A DNA stretch of 64,000 nucleotides from Planctomycetota bacterium (GTDB lineage Bacteria; Planctomycetota; Phycisphaerae; UBA1845; UTPLA1): positions 62,001-126,000 of the forward strand of contig JADJRI010000007.1 in NCBI GenBank assembly GCA_016712275.1. The letters run 5' to 3'. The position numbers were made by a program, and so were the translations under genes. The notes under the pieces were generated by a model that worked only from the letters and a program-made list of their open reading frames with translations, did no database searches and was not told the origin of the DNA. The first letter of the stretch is position 1, and the number at the start of each line of letters is the position of its first letter. This document shows positions 34,340 through 44,334 of this stretch, in pieces.

Positions 34340-35310
34340 TCAAGTTGATCGATACCACTGTACAAAGCCCGCCAGACCATCATCCAGCGACGTTCGCGGC
34401 TCGTAGCCGAGTTCTTTTTGTGCCAGCGACACGTCAGCGTATGTCCGATCGACATCGCCGGGTTGCAGCGGCTGACGGTCGATGATCGCCTTTTTCCCGA
34501 GGGCACGCTCAATCGCGACAATCAGGTCGGTCAAGGACACCGGCCGCGACTCGCCGAGGTTGTAGATATGATAACCGGTTGCTCTGTCGATCGCAGCGAG
34601 AATGCCCAAAACGATATCGGCCACATAGGTATGGTCCCGCATCATGCTGCCATCGCCAAAGACCGGGATCGGTTTGCCGCCATCGATGAGCCTGGTGAAT
34701 TTGTGAATGGCGAGATCCGGCCGTTGGCGCGGGCCAAAGACGGTGAAAAATCTCAGGCAGGTGACGTCCATTTGATAGAGGTGGTGATAGGTGTGGCATA
34801 ACAGCTCGCCCGCGCGTTTGGTGGCGGCATAGGGCGAGATGGGATGATCAACAGGGTCGGATTCGGAGAACGGCACCTTTGCGTTGTTGCCATAAACGCT
34901 GGAACTGCTGCCGAAGATGAATCGCCGGATGTTGTGCTTGCGGGCGGCTTCGAGCAGGACGTTGGTCCCGTTCAGGTTGACATCCTGGTAGAGGATTGGG
35001 TTCTCGATGGATGGGCGTACGCCGGCCCGGGCGGCGAGATGGATAATGGTGTCGATGCTGCCGTCGGCCAAAGCACGATCGACAGTCGATGGGTCGCGAA
35101 TGTCGCCTTCGACCAATGTGAATGCAGCATGACTCAGTGCAACAGCGATATTTCGTTTCTTGACGGCCGGGTCGTAGAAATTGTCGAAATTATCGAGGCC
35201 GACAACCTGAAGATCGCGAGCGAGCAGCGCTCGCAGAGGTGCGAACCGATGAAACCGGCCGCACCGGTGACGAGGATGGTGCGAATTGGGTTGTTTTGGT
35301 TTGACTCCAT
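34340..35310 (-). CDS. NAD-dependent epimerase, UDP-glucuronate 4-epimerase type, frame break near 35232
   Basis: From ATG 35310 the protein begins TILVTGAAGFIGSHLCER, the Rossmann loop. A one-base loss near 35232 moves the reading to LLARDLQVVGLDNFDNFY. The rest is intact: HLAARAGVRPSIENP, catalytic SSSSVYGNN with YAATKRAGE, RFFTVFGPRQRPDLAI and DGSMMRDHTYVAD. This order is typical of UDP-glucuronate 4-epimerases, although UDP-glucose/UDP-GlcNAc epimerases are close. It lies upstream of gmd on the same strand with a gap of 27 bases. Confidence 0.88.
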
Positions 35311-35536
35311 GCTTCAGTTCGGTGAGACAGCCAAGGCATTCAGTCTTACTTTCGAATCAGCTCTTATACCCATAATGACGGTATTACAACCTCATCGTCC
35401 AAATCAAGCGGCTGAATCACGGAGGCCGTTCAACATGGTAGGCGCGAGCGAGATTGGGACCCATGCCTGGCCGTTGCCGTCCAAAACGGCTGATAATCAA
35501 GAAACTTGAGTCGCGCGGCGCAATTCACTCCGCCGA

Positions 35537-36289
35537 TTATAAGTCGAGTATGCAGAACAAGCTCGTGCCAGGGACCCAGCATGGCACGACCATCTGCTCA
35601 ATTACAAACGCGAATCCCACCAGTTTATGAGGCCATGCGAAGCCGGGCGCGGAGAGCTTTGTCTTTCGATTGGATTTTGTGAGATTGATTAACCGTGCGG
35701 GCGGATAGAGCGCGTGAAAAAAATAGCCCTGATCGCGCAGTAAAAACTCACCCGGATGATAGAGTTCATGGATCGACTGATGGTCGTATCTTTTATAGTG
35801 ACGAAAATGGACGTCGTAATTCGACCAGACTTCCATTCGTGCGGGGACGGTAATGAGAATGGACCGCACATTTGGAAAGTGCCCGCGGCATCGAGAGAGG
35901 AATTCCGCAGGCCGCTCGATGTGCTCCAGGACGTCGAGCATCATCAGAAAATTCACACTTGACCGGTAATCGGCCGGCAGTTCGCAGGCATCGACACCAA
36001 ACTCGAGATAATCAGAGATGCGCTGATTACACGGCTTCGCGATTGAAATATCGCAACCCCTGCACTCGATTCCACGTTGACGCATGTAATCGGTCACGAG
36101 ACCCGGACCGCAACCGATTTCCAGCACGGGACCCTTCGTGTCTCCCATTGCTTGGCGCAGCAATCGGTGGACAATTCGATTTCGCGCGTGGATCCAGTAA
36201 TGCCGCTCGATGCCCGCGGGATAAACATCGGCGTACTCCGCATCAACAAATCCTGTTTGATCTGGCAGGCTTGGTTCCGATTGATTCAT
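35537..36289 (-). CDS. Class I SAM-dependent methyltransferase
   Basis: I use ATG 36289; the larger open frame (to 36427) would overlap the upstream methyltransferase. The 250-residue protein has the SAM loop VLEIGCGPGLVTDYM (about 56-69), GCDISIA, and MLDVLEHIERPAEFL near motif 4. The C-terminal part (HFRHYKRYDHQSIHEL) matches methyltransferases encoded in glycan clusters. The acceptor is unknown. A second methyltransferase gene lies upstream 55 bases away, so the two may act in turn. Confidence 0.85.
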   Translation of the reverse strand: MNQSEPSLPDQTGFVDAEYADVYPAGIERHYWIHARNRIVHRLLRQAMGDTKGPVLEIGCGPGLVTDYMRQRGIECRGCDISIAKPCNQRISDYLEFGVDACELPADYRSSVNFLMMLDVLEHIERPAEFLSRCRGHFPNVRSILITVPARMEVWSNYDVHFRHYKRYDHQSIHELYHPGEFLLRDQGYFFHALYPPARLINLTKSNRKTKLSAPGFAWPHKLVGFAFVIEQMVVPCWVPGTSLFCILDL

Positions 36290-36344
36290 GTTGCGCTTTG
36301 TTTGAGTCAATGAAGCGGCGGCGTCCCAATCATACCGCGCCAGG

Positions 36345-37143
36345 CTATGGTTCATCGGCCTTGGCCAGCACGATGACTGTATTCCATGCGAGTCGGCCCA
36401 AGCCCGGCATGCGACCGAGCAATGCATCGTCCCATTGGCGAAGTTTCAAGTATAGTTTCTGATACTGTTGGTGGTTTATTATAACGTGCTTCCAATATCG
36501 ATGATTCGCAGGATGCAGCCTTTCGACCAGAAACATGCGCATAAAAATCCAGAGCGAGGTCAACCAGAATTCCCGGTGTTCAACTGCTGCGAAAATGGAC
36601 TTGAGCCGTTTTAGATCACCGAAGTTAAACGGCTTTTCGTCCTCGGTTCGAACGGACTGTGCGATGTGCCTGTAAATTCCAATGATGGGGTTGTAGGACA
36701 AAGGCTCAATGAAAATTCCCCTGCCGCCCGGCTTTAGGACACGATGCACCTCTTCATAAGCCGCCGGGCGATAGGTGTGGTGCAGGACCCCGTTTCCAAA
36801 AACGATGTCAAACGTGTTGTCTTCAAATTTCAGATCTTCCGCAAGCATGGTCTTTGCGTCGATTTTTACGCCATGGCAATCTGCAAGCTTTTTCGCGACA
36901 CCGATCATGCCTTCGGAAATATCGACGGCCGTGACCTTGGCACCCTGCATGGCGAAGTAAACACTGGTTTCGCCTGCGCGCAACCGAGGTCAAGCAGACG
37001 CTTGCCTTTCAGATTACCCATTCGTTCCATGCAGTAGCGATTTTCCGCGGCCGTGACTGCCGTGAAATTCAGCCGCTGGGTTCAATTCCTCGACATTGAT
37101 CGTATTGGCCCATTCGTCATGGAATTTTGATTCAGCCGAATGC
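36345..37143 (-). CDS. SAM-dependent methyltransferase, two frame breaks
   Basis: The C-terminal 212 residues are intact (GETSVYFAMQGAKVTAVDIS, GNGVLHHTYRPA, LKPGGRGIFIEPL). The N-terminus lies upstream in two other frames. One missing base near 36983 hides the SAM loop, which reads RLLDLGC(G)AGETSVY when corrected. One extra base near 37055 precedes it, and the start SKFHDEWANTINVEEL is in the frame of the upstream glycosyltransferase. The HDEWA opening is typical of this methyltransferase group. No stop separates the two genes in the given sequence. Confidence 0.78.
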
Positions 37144-37916
37144 TGCTTCTTCAGCTTTCTTACGCGGCGCCAGAGACCCCATATCTGGCCGAGGAGCCAG
37201 AGCAATGTGCCAAAGCCCAATTTTCCAAACCTGTGGCCCAACGGCTTGATGACATTGATGGGACACTCCAGCACAACACCCTTCGAACCGAGCATTCGGG
37301 CGAGCAACTCCGTATGGAAGATCTCACCCTGAGATTCGAGGAATCCTATTTCCTGTAACTTCGATCGGCGAAGCATCTTGATCGGACAATTGATGTCATA
37401 CGCATCGATGCCGAATAGCAAACCGGCCAGCTTCGTCCAACCCCAAGTATAGGCCGTGCCGCGAAGGCCTTCACGATGCCCGCCCCGCCGACCGATGACC
37501 ATGTCGGCACGGGGCATGGCCGAGAGCATGAGGTCCAGGCTTTCCGGTGCCAGTTCATTGTCCCCATCTATGATTAGAACAAACTCCATGGACGAGCGGC
37601 GTATGCCGCGCTTGAGCAAGACGCCATAAAGCTGCGCCCGAGAGTAATGAACGTGGACACAGTCGGCCCAGTGTCTGCGGGCGATTTTGCGCACTGCGGC
37701 GGCATCTCCACCATTTTGCACAACTGACAAATCATGCTTGCCGCATCTTGTGTCAAGGACCTTGCGCAGTGTCGTCAGATTTGCCGACAAGGCCTTGGAT
37801 TCACCGCGCTCGAGGATCACGATTGCGGATATGTCCGGTTTGCGACGTAGTGACCGCGGTAGAATCGAGGGTGCGCTGGAAACGCCACTCTTTTTTTCCG
37901 GATGAAGTCCGACCAT
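37014..37916 (-). CDS. Glycosyltransferase family 2-like (DPM1/DPG-type)
   Basis: ATG 37916 with GGCGGA seven bases upstream (37922 possible). The catalytic region is ISAIVILERGES and VLIIDGDNELAPESLDLML, with the DxD-like DGDNE metal site. DAYDINCPIKMLRRSKLQEIGF resembles the acceptor loop of dolichyl/undecaprenyl-phosphate sugar transferases. GRR.GHREGLRG also fits. After RVRKLKKQ (about residue 265) the open frame runs into the methyltransferase start, so the true C-terminus is near 37144. Confidence 0.75.
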   Translation of the reverse strand: MVGLHPEKKSGVSSAPSILPRSLRRKPDISAIVILERGESKALSANLTTLRKVLDTRCGKHDLSVVQNGGDAAAVRKIARRHWADCVHVHYSRAQLYGVLLKRGIRRSSMEFVLIIDGDNELAPESLDLMLSAMPRADMVIGRRGGHREGLRGTAYTWGWTKLAGLLFGIDAYDINCPIKMLRRSKLQEIGFLESQGEIFHTELLARMLGSKGVVLECPINVIKPLGHRFGKLGFGTLLWLLGQIWGLWRRVRKLKKQHSAESKFHDEWANTINVEELNPAAEFHGSHGRGKSLLHGTNG

Positions 37917-38099
37917 GTGCATTCCGCCGACAAGGTAAGGCCAACCCTGGATTCGCACGGAAATCGGGCGAGACCGGCCAGCCTTTCACTACCTGTCGGC
38001 TACCGTACAGACATGATGTAGGAATGGATTTGACCACGGCCAAAGTGTGGATTAACGGACGCCCTTCTTTTCTGTAAAGCGGCAACACGAGAAACTGCT

Positions 38100-39206
38100 T
38101 CAATGAAAGAACTTGGCCACGATCGGGCTGATGACCGGCACAATTTGGCCTGCTATTCGGTCGGAACCTTCGTTTCCGAAATGACAAGAATCCGTAAAAC
38201 AGTTGCGGGATGATGCGTCCGGAAAGCCGGCAGCCAATTCGATGATGGGCGTTCCAGTCTTGGCGGAGATGTTTTTCAGTGCCGTCCGATAGCTTTCGAG
38301 CAGCGCGAGATACTTGGTTAGGTTTCTACCCATACCGCGCGGAAAGTGAATCTTGTTCTTTTCCTCGCTTGTCGGATTCGGGAGCACAATTCCGGCGTAG
38401 TCGCAAAGAAACACTCTGCGCCCGTGCGACTTGGCAAGGTTGACCACTTCCAACAGATTTTTTTCAAAATGCGATGGGTAGAAGTTGTTGTAGGTTTTCG
38501 CATCCTCCCCGGTCAAAGGTTCCATCGTTAACTCGCTGCCGCGCTCAAGAAGCCCGGTGACGAAATAGACCGAGCGCAGGAGGTAACAATGCAGAATCGC
38601 CCTTTGCAGGAGCGTGGGGTTGGTGAGATACCCGGTTTCATCCTGCTTGTAGACGAGGCCATCCGGGTTGTATTGGCCCATGTCGTTCCAGCCGACATAG
38701 ATAATGAGCATGTCATGCTCGTAACCATCAATTTCCTCTGCATACCACGTGCGTGCCTGCATTGAGTCATAACCGGGGCAACCCGCATTGATGACCTCAA
38801 TGACACGGCCGGGCATCGCCTCGTGCAGTTTTTTCTCGAGCGCGGCCGGGTAATTGTACGGAGAGGGAACGACGGTGCATGAGTCGCCAAGACAGACAAT
38901 GCGATAGCCGCCAGCCGGCTTTTTGGCGTCAAACTCATCGTCGAGAAAACCCTTGGAATTGGTGTTGATGTTGGGACCCGAATAGTTCTTCTGCCAGCGA
39001 ACGCGGCGATGGGGATCCCACTCTCGGGCGGCTCCGATTCCAATGTTGAATCGACTGTTTCGACCCGCCAACACGCGCGCCGTTATTTCGCCGGAAACGA
39101 ACAACAGTAGGAATGCCAACAGAAAGTACCGTCGCTTAAAACGACGTTTTTTCTTAATCTGCCCGTTCGGAGTCTCTTGTGGCGCAGGTTTTGCTTGTTC
39201 GGACAT
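38100..39206 (-). CDS. SGNH/GDSL hydrolase-like membrane-anchored protein
   Basis: ATG 39206 with AAGG some eight bases upstream. The 368-residue protein has a cytoplasmic basic leader (KKKRRFKRR), one membrane helix (FLLAFLLLFVSG), then an SGNH domain. Block I is IVCLGDSCTVV (nucleophile Ser about 109), oxyanion Gly in NAGCPGYDSM, block III VGWNDMG, and the final DSCHFGNEG with Asp/His. This is a GDSL-type esterase fold, presumably outside the cytoplasm. It may remove or transfer acyl groups on the glycan. It converges with no partner gene and is divergent from galE. Confidence 0.82.
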   Translation of the reverse strand: MSEQAKPAPQETPNGQIKKKRRFKRRYFLLAFLLLFVSGEITARVLAGRNSRFNIGIGAAREWDPHRRVRWQKNYSGPNINTNSKGFLDDEFDAKKPAGGYRIVCLGDSCTVVPSPYNYPAALEKKLHEAMPGRVIEVINAGCPGYDSMQARTWYAEEIDGYEHDMLIIYVGWNDMGQYNPDGLVYKQDETGYLTNPTLLQRAILHCYLLRSVYFVTGLLERGSELTMEPLTGEDAKTYNNFYPSHFEKNLLEVVNLAKSHGRRVFLCDYAGIVLPNPTSEEKNKIHFPRGMGRNLTKYLALLESYRTALKNISAKTGTPIIELAAGFPDASSRNCFTDSCHFGNEGSDRIAGQIVPVISPIVAKFFH

Positions 39207-39448
39207 TGGAGTTGCCTTGTCACCGCCTGAATGGGTCAAAGTAGGATTTCCGATGTGCACACATGCGCGCAACTATTGGCAATTGAGCATAGGTACACAC
39301 CTAATTGAAGGCGAAGCCGATTGACGGGATCATATCGGACACCTCGAAAGATGACAATTATTCACCGATCGTTGCAAGCGGATTTGGGAGGTACGATGTA
39401 TGTCAAGTCACGCAAGAATTCCAACCAGGGACTGAAAGGAAGTTCCGG

Positions 39449-40436
39449 ATGAAGGTACTCGTAACAGGCGGCGCAGGTTATGTCGGGAGCCATTGTACGT
39501 GCTCGTGTCGGCAGGACACGATGTTGTGGTTTATGACAACCTCAGCGCCGGCCATCGAAAAGCTGTTTCGCCCAGGCGCGGCTTGTCGTTGGAGATCTGG
39601 CTGACGTGTCCGGTTTGGATGCTTTGATACGCGCTGAGAGATTCGATTCCGCCATGCATTTTGCCGCGTTCATTGAAGTCGGCGAGTCGGTTATAGAGCC
39701 GCTCAAATTCTACGAGAACAACGTGGCCAACTCGGTTCGGCTTCTAAACACGTTGAAGCAAAACAACATTCGCAAGTTCGTTTTCAGCTCGACCTGCGCG
39801 ATCTTCGGAACGCCGGAGAAGATGCCGTTAACCGAGAAGACGCCGATGAGCCCGGCGAGCCCTTACGCGAAAAACAAACTGGTGGTCGAGTGGGCACTGG
39901 CCGACTCAGCGACCGCCTGGGGTCTTGGTTTTGTCGCACTTCGCTACTTCAACGCAGCGGGTGCGGCGGCCGACGGCACCATTGGAGAAGATCACGATCC
40001 AGAGACGCATTTGATACCAAATGTCCTGAAGGTGGCACTGGGCCAGCGTGAGGCGATCAAGGTCTTTGGAACGGACTATCCCACGCCGGACGGAACCTGT
40101 GTGCGCGACTATGTGCATGTGGAGGATCTGGCGGTGGCCCATGTTCGCGCGCTTGAGGTTCTGAGGCCGGGGGAACAGCGATTCTATAACACCGGCACCG
40201 GCCAAGGCGCCAGCGTACGCGAGGTGGTGGAGGTTTCGCGGAAGGTGACGGGGCATCCGATCCCGTTAATTGAGGAAGGCCGACGGGCCGGCGATGTGCC
40301 GACGCTTTATGCGGACAATGCGCTTATTCGCAAAGAACTGGGATGGGCACCGAAATACAACGATCTTGAGAGCGTTGTGGCCAGCGCGTGGAATTGGCAT
40401 TCGAACCATCCGCGCGGATTTGATGATCGGTCATGA
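39449..40436 (+). CDS. galE: UDP-glucose 4-epimerase, two frame breaks
   Basis: ATG 39449 with AAAGGAAG upstream. The protein starts MKVLVTGGAGYVGSH. A base is missing near 39496, after which VLVSAGHDVVVYDNLSAGHRKAVS follows. One C is missing in the CCC at 39571-39573, after which RLVVGDLADVSGLDAL leads into the intact remainder. That part shows FAAFIEVGESV, catalytic SSTCAIFG and SPYAKNK, YFNAAGAA and TCVRDYVHVEDLA, all GalE-specific. About 328 residues when repaired. It interconverts UDP-Glc/UDP-Gal and feeds the glycan. Confidence 0.9.
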
Positions 40437-40467
40437 GCGCTGCTAATTTGATTCAACGAGACAGACC

Positions 40468-41173
40468 ATGAACAAACTGCCGTCGCTTAGCATCTTTTTT
40501 CCATTCTATAACGAGGAAGCCAACATCGAGCGCGTCGTGCGCGAAGCTGTTTCGGCTGCTCCGAAATTCGCGGAACAATTCGAAGTGATCATGGTCAACG
40601 ACGGCAGCAAGGATCGCACGGGTGAACTGGCCGACAAGCTTGAGCGGGAGATTCCACAGTGCCGCGCGGCACATAACCGCCCCAACCATGGGTATGGCGG
40701 CGCCGTGAAGCGCGGCTTTCGCGAAGCCGCGAATGGAGTACATTTTCTTCACCGATGGCGACGGACAGTTTGACATCAATGAAATCGAACGGCTTGTGAC
40801 GCTGCTCGAACAGTGCGACATTGCGGTGGGTTACAGAATCAAGCGGGCCGATCCGTTTATGCGCAAGGCCAACGCGTTTTGCTGGGGCACTCTGGTGCGA
40901 TCTCTATTTGGCATTCGCGTGCGCGACATCGATTGTGCGTTCAAGCTGATTCCAAAGTCGTTCATTGATTCGATCGAGCTTTGGAGCGATGGAGCACTGA
41001 TCAGCACGGAACTGCTTGCCAAGGCAACCAACAAGGGGCTGCGAATTCGTGAGATCGGGGTGAACCATTACCCACGAAAAGCAGGCGAGCAAACGGGCGC
41101 GAAGCTGGCCGTTATTCTCAAAGCATTTCGCGAGTTGTTCAAATTGCGCAAACGAATCAAGGCTGATGGATAG
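40468..41173 (+). CDS. Glycosyltransferase family 2 (DPM1-like), frame break near 40730
   Basis: The first part has SIFFPFYNEEANIERVV and VNDGSKDRTGELAD, the GT2 donor-binding motifs. After a break near 40730 comes YIFFTDGDGQFDINEIERL with the DGDGQ metal site, RIKRADPFMRK, and FKLIPKSFID. The order matches dolichol-phosphate mannosyltransferase-like transferases that act on a lipid carrier. About 234 residues. No membrane segment seen. It starts 31 bases after galE. Confidence 0.87.
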
Positions 41174-41505
41174 CATGTGTCCATTTGTTGACCCCTGTAA
41201 CGATTACGCTTTGAAACAGGCGATTCAATGGTCATTGCCAATCCATTTCTGAGAACACCTGCGAAGCGGCCGCAGGCTTACAAGTCCACATGTCGAACGT
41301 CAGGGGTGAAACCCGATAATCCATTTACGAGCCTTACTTGAACAACAACAGGTTTGGGCGGCGGTAAAGAGCCCATTCTGGTCCTGAAACCAATTGTTGC
41401 GTGATGGCCAGGGCTGGCCTCGAGATGGCTAAACGCTTAGACTAACCCATCTCGGTTTCGACGGCATCGCTGCGAAACTGCATCGGATCAGAGGGAATTG
41501 TAGCG
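41174..41505. other. Intergenic, nothing recognised
   Basis: A 332-base gap between the GT2 gene and the carbamoyltransferase gene. I see no gene, hairpin of note or riboswitch in it. The last bases (GAGGGAATTGTAGCG) are a weak ribosome site for the next ATG. Confidence 0.5.
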
Positions 41506-43332
41506 ATGAACATCCTTGGTATTTCCGCCTTTTATCACGATAGCGCCGCGTGCCTGATCCAGGACGGCAATATCGTCGCGGCCGCACAGGAAGAGCGTTT
41601 TACGCGCAAGAAGGCGGACGCCAGCTTTCCACTCCACGCCATCGACTATTGCCTGAAGGAAGGCTGCATCACACCGGAGCAACTCGACCACGTCGCATTC
41701 TATGACAAGCCGCTGCTCAAATTTGAGCGCATTCTGGAAACATATTGCGCCTTTGCCCCGCGCGGCTTCAAGAGTTTTCTTCAGGCGATTCCGCTGTGGG
41801 TGAAAGAGAAACTTCACCTGCCGCGCGAATTGGATCAGGGCCTGAAGGGCTACAAAGGCCGTTACATTTTCCCGGAACACCACGAATCGCACGCGGCCAG
41901 TGCCTTTTTTCCGTCACCTTTCGAGGAGGCTGCGATCCTCACGCTCGACGGCGTCGGCGAATGGGCGACGGCCAGCTATGGCTTCGGCCGGGGCAACAAG
42001 ATCGAGCTGACGCACGAGATGCACTTTCCGCACTCGCTGGGCATGCTCTACAGCGCGATTACCTATTACACCGGATTCAAGGTCAACTCCGGCGAGTATA
42101 AGGTCATGGGTCTGGCACCCTATGGCGATCCAAAATACAAGGACATCATTCTAAAAGAGCTGATGGATCTCAAGCCCGACGGGTCCCTTCGCCTGAATAT
42201 GGCGTATTTCAATTATTGCGAAGGGCTGACCATGACGAATGAGAAGTTTCACACTCTCTTCGGCGGCCCGCCCCGCGAAATGGAAACGATGCTCACGCAG
42301 AAGGACATGGACCTGGCTGCGTCGGTGCAGGCCGTCACAGAAGAGGCGATGTTGCGGGCCGCGCGACACGTTCACAAGGAAACCGGGTCCAAGAATCTGT
42401 GCCTTGCCGGCGGCGTCGCGCTCAATTGCGTCGGTAACGGCGTCATCCTCCGCGAGGGGCCATTCGAAAATATTTGGATCCAGCCAGCGGCCGGCGACGC
42501 GGGCGGAGCGCTCGGCGCTGCCTTGATCGTGTGGCACCAGCTTCTTGGCAAGCCGCGCAAGGTCGAGACTCCCGACGCGCAACGCGGCTCCATCCTCGGC
42601 CCCGCGTTCGACAAGGAAACAACCAAGCGATTCCTGGACAAGGTCGGTGCGAAGTATCACTACCACGAGAATGAAAACGACGTAATCGAAATTGTCGCCA
42701 AGGCCATCGAAGACCAGAAGGTCATCGGCCACATGGCCGGCCGCATGGAATTCGGCCCTCGCGCCCTCGGCTCGCGCAGCATCATCGGCGATGCCCGATC
42801 GCGCGAGATGCAATCGGTGATGAATCTCAAGATCAAGTTTCGCGAGTCGTTTCGTCCATTTGCGCCGTGCGTATTGCGGGAGGACGTAAGCGAGTACTTC
42901 AAAATGCGCCCGAACGAGGACAGCCCATACATGCTGCTCGTTGCGGACGTGCGCGAGGACAAGCGGCTTCCGTGCAACGGCGACGAGCTTTGGGGCATCG
43001 AGAAGCTCAAGCAGATTCGAAGCGTCGTTCCGGCCATTACGCATGTCGACTATTCGGCGCGCGTGCAAACAGTCGATCCGATCCGGCATTCCCGGCTCTA
43101 CAAGGTGATGAAGCGGTTCAAGGAAAACACCGGCTGCCCGGTGATCATCAACACCAGTTTCAATGTTCGCGGCGAGCCGATCATTTGCGGCCCGGACCAT
43201 GCGTATCATTGCTTCATGGGCACGCACATTGACGTGCTGGTCATCGATAATTTTGTGCTGTACAAGGAAGAGCAGCCGAACAAGGATAATCTGGACAATG
43301 CGGAGTACTTGAAGAAATTCCAATTGGATTGA
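41506..43332 (+). CDS. Carbamoyltransferase (NodU/CmcH/TobZ family)
   Basis: The 608-residue enzyme has the two-domain order of O-carbamoyltransferases. The N-terminal Kae1-like domain shows MNILGISAFYHDSAAC, EERFTRKK and HHESHAASAFF (metal/carbamoyl-adenylate His cluster, about 125), and SGEYKVMGLAPYG. The C-terminal YrdC-like domain shows MAGRMEFGPRALGSRSI (about 408) and NTSFNVRGEPI. Such enzymes make carbamoyl-AMP from carbamoyl phosphate and transfer the carbamoyl to a hydroxyl. SxtJ- and DUF5989-type membrane protein genes follow, a recurrent trio whose substrate is not known. Frame intact. Confidence 0.95.
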   Translation: MNILGISAFYHDSAACLIQDGNIVAAAQEERFTRKKADASFPLHAIDYCLKEGCITPEQLDHVAFYDKPLLKFERILETYCAFAPRGFKSFLQAIPLWVKEKLHLPRELDQGLKGYKGRYIFPEHHESHAASAFFPSPFEEAAILTLDGVGEWATASYGFGRGNKIELTHEMHFPHSLGMLYSAITYYTGFKVNSGEYKVMGLAPYGDPKYKDIILKELMDLKPDGSLRLNMAYFNYCEGLTMTNEKFHTLFGGPPREMETMLTQKDMDLAASVQAVTEEAMLRAARHVHKETGSKNLCLAGGVALNCVGNGVILREGPFENIWIQPAAGDAGGALGAALIVWHQLLGKPRKVETPDAQRGSILGPAFDKETTKRFLDKVGAKYHYHENENDVIEIVAKAIEDQKVIGHMAGRMEFGPRALGSRSIIGDARSREMQSVMNLKIKFRESFRPFAPCVLREDVSEYFKMRPNEDSPYMLLVADVREDKRLPCNGDELWGIEKLKQIRSVVPAITHVDYSARVQTVDPIRHSRLYKVMKRFKENTGCPVIINTSFNVRGEPIICGPDHAYHCFMGTHIDVLVIDNFVLYKEEQPNKDNLDNAEYLKKFQLD

Positions 43333-43425
43333 GATGGTTGTGGATGGCTGGGGCTTCGAAGTACGTTGGGCAGTTCTTCTCTCGCCGGTTTCTTTGAGTT
43401 TAGCCCCTGATGAGTGAGTTCTGAC

Positions 43426-43869
43426 ATGGCATTGATGAAGATAGACTTCAACCCATCACCGAAGACACTTCGGACATTCGGCATCATCGGGCTCATTTTC
43501 TTCCCCGTTCTTGCATACGCTGCGAGCCGAAATGCACTCATTTTTGCAATTCTGCCGGAATCAGTGAATCATGTACTTGTGTGGTTCATGGCGGCGCTCG
43601 GCGTCTATAGCATGCTCGGTGCGGTGGCAGCACCGTCATTCCTTCGCCCTCTTTTCATCGGCATGTCCTACATCGGCGTGCCGATCGGCGTTGTCGTTTT
43701 GTTTACGCTTCTTGCCATTTTATACTACCTCGTCATCACGCCGATCTCGCTGATCTTCAAGCTCATCGGGCGCGACGCCATGCACCGCAAACTCGAACCA
43801 GCGGCGACGACCTATTGGATCAAGCGAACGCCGACCCAGGATGTGAAGCGGTATTTTCGTCAGTTCTAG
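43426..43869 (+). CDS. SxtJ-like small membrane protein
   Basis: The 147-residue protein from ATG 43426 has three or four membrane helices: TFGIIGLIFFPVLAYAA, VLVWFMAALGVYSMLGAV, and the long SYIGVPIGVVVLFTLLAILYYLVITPISLIF. The end KRTPTQDVKRYFRQF, after EPAATTYWIKR, is characteristic of the SxtJ family. It is named for a saxitoxin-cluster gene of unknown role, adjacent there and here to a carbamoyltransferase. A conserved pairing suggests it works with the carbamoyltransferase, perhaps at the membrane. Confidence 0.85.
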   Translation: MALMKIDFNPSPKTLRTFGIIGLIFFPVLAYAASRNALIFAILPESVNHVLVWFMAALGVYSMLGAVAAPSFLRPLFIGMSYIGVPIGVVVLFTLLAILYYLVITPISLIFKLIGRDAMHRKLEPAATTYWIKRTPTQDVKRYFRQF

Positions 43870-43927
43870 TATGTGAATTTCCGATTGGCGAGATGCGCCA
43901 TCGGGAATTTTGAAGCGGAGTCAGGAC

Positions 43928-44140
43928 ATGAATCAACAAGAGCCCCACGATCCCAACGATTTTCTCCGCGAGTCAGAATCGCAGCGGACCAGCATCGTAT
44001 CGGAGTTCATCGACTTCCTGAAGCACAATAAGAAGTGGTGGCTTTTGCCGATTCTCATTGTCATGGTCCTGCTCATCGGACTGGTCACACTGGTCATGGT
44101 CTCGCCTGCGGCAGCGCCGTTTATTTACACGCTGTTCTAA
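43928..44140 (+). CDS. DUF5989-like single-span membrane protein
   Basis: The 70-residue protein from ATG 43928 has a polar start, then SEFIDFLKHNKKWWLLPILIV and a second half of the helix VLLIGLVTLVMVS. The FLKxxKKWWLLP pattern is the DUF5989 signature. It follows the SxtJ-like gene by 58 bases and is followed by a perfect terminator. It completes the conserved carbamoyltransferase neighbourhood. Function unknown. Confidence 0.85.
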   Translation: MNQQEPHDPNDFLRESESQRTSIVSEFIDFLKHNKKWWLLPILIVMVLLIGLVTLVMVSPAAAPFIYTLF

Positions 44141-44170
44141 TCGAACGTAGCCGAACACGATCACAATTCA

Positions 44171-44199
44171 AGCCCATGCGGGAAATCGCATGGGCTTTT
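44171..44199 (+). terminator. Intrinsic terminator of the carbamoyltransferase operon
   Basis: AGCCCATGCG (44171-44180), loop GGAAAT, CGCATGGGCT (44187-44196), then TTTTC. Perfect 10-bp stem, 30 bases after the DUF5989 stop. Confidence 0.9.
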
Positions 44200-44260
44200 C
44201 TAATTGTTAACTGCCCTTATTTAGTGCGGTTCACGAAAGATTGTGGCACCGCGGTCCCGA

Positions 44261-44334
44261 CGGTGCATTCTCAGGCGAGACGCCTGAGCCACAGCAACGG
44301 ACTCACACAATCGTGAAATGCAATAAGCAGCGAA
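44261..44334. repeat. CAGGCG palindromic dispersed repeat, copy B
   Basis: Matches 14611-14684 over 74 bases. Core stem CTCAGGCG (44270-44277), loop AGA, CGCCTGAG (44281-44288), then CCACAGC. An upstream GGTTCACGAAAGATTG word (about 44229) also appears next to the 20671 copy. Confidence 0.75.

Noticed and set aside
41174..41505. Possible riboswitch before the carbamoyltransferase
   Set aside because: No known aptamer consensus or convincing stems were seen in the 332-base gap.
42151..43323. A 390-codon minus-strand frame
   Set aside because: Antisense to the intact carbamoyltransferase.
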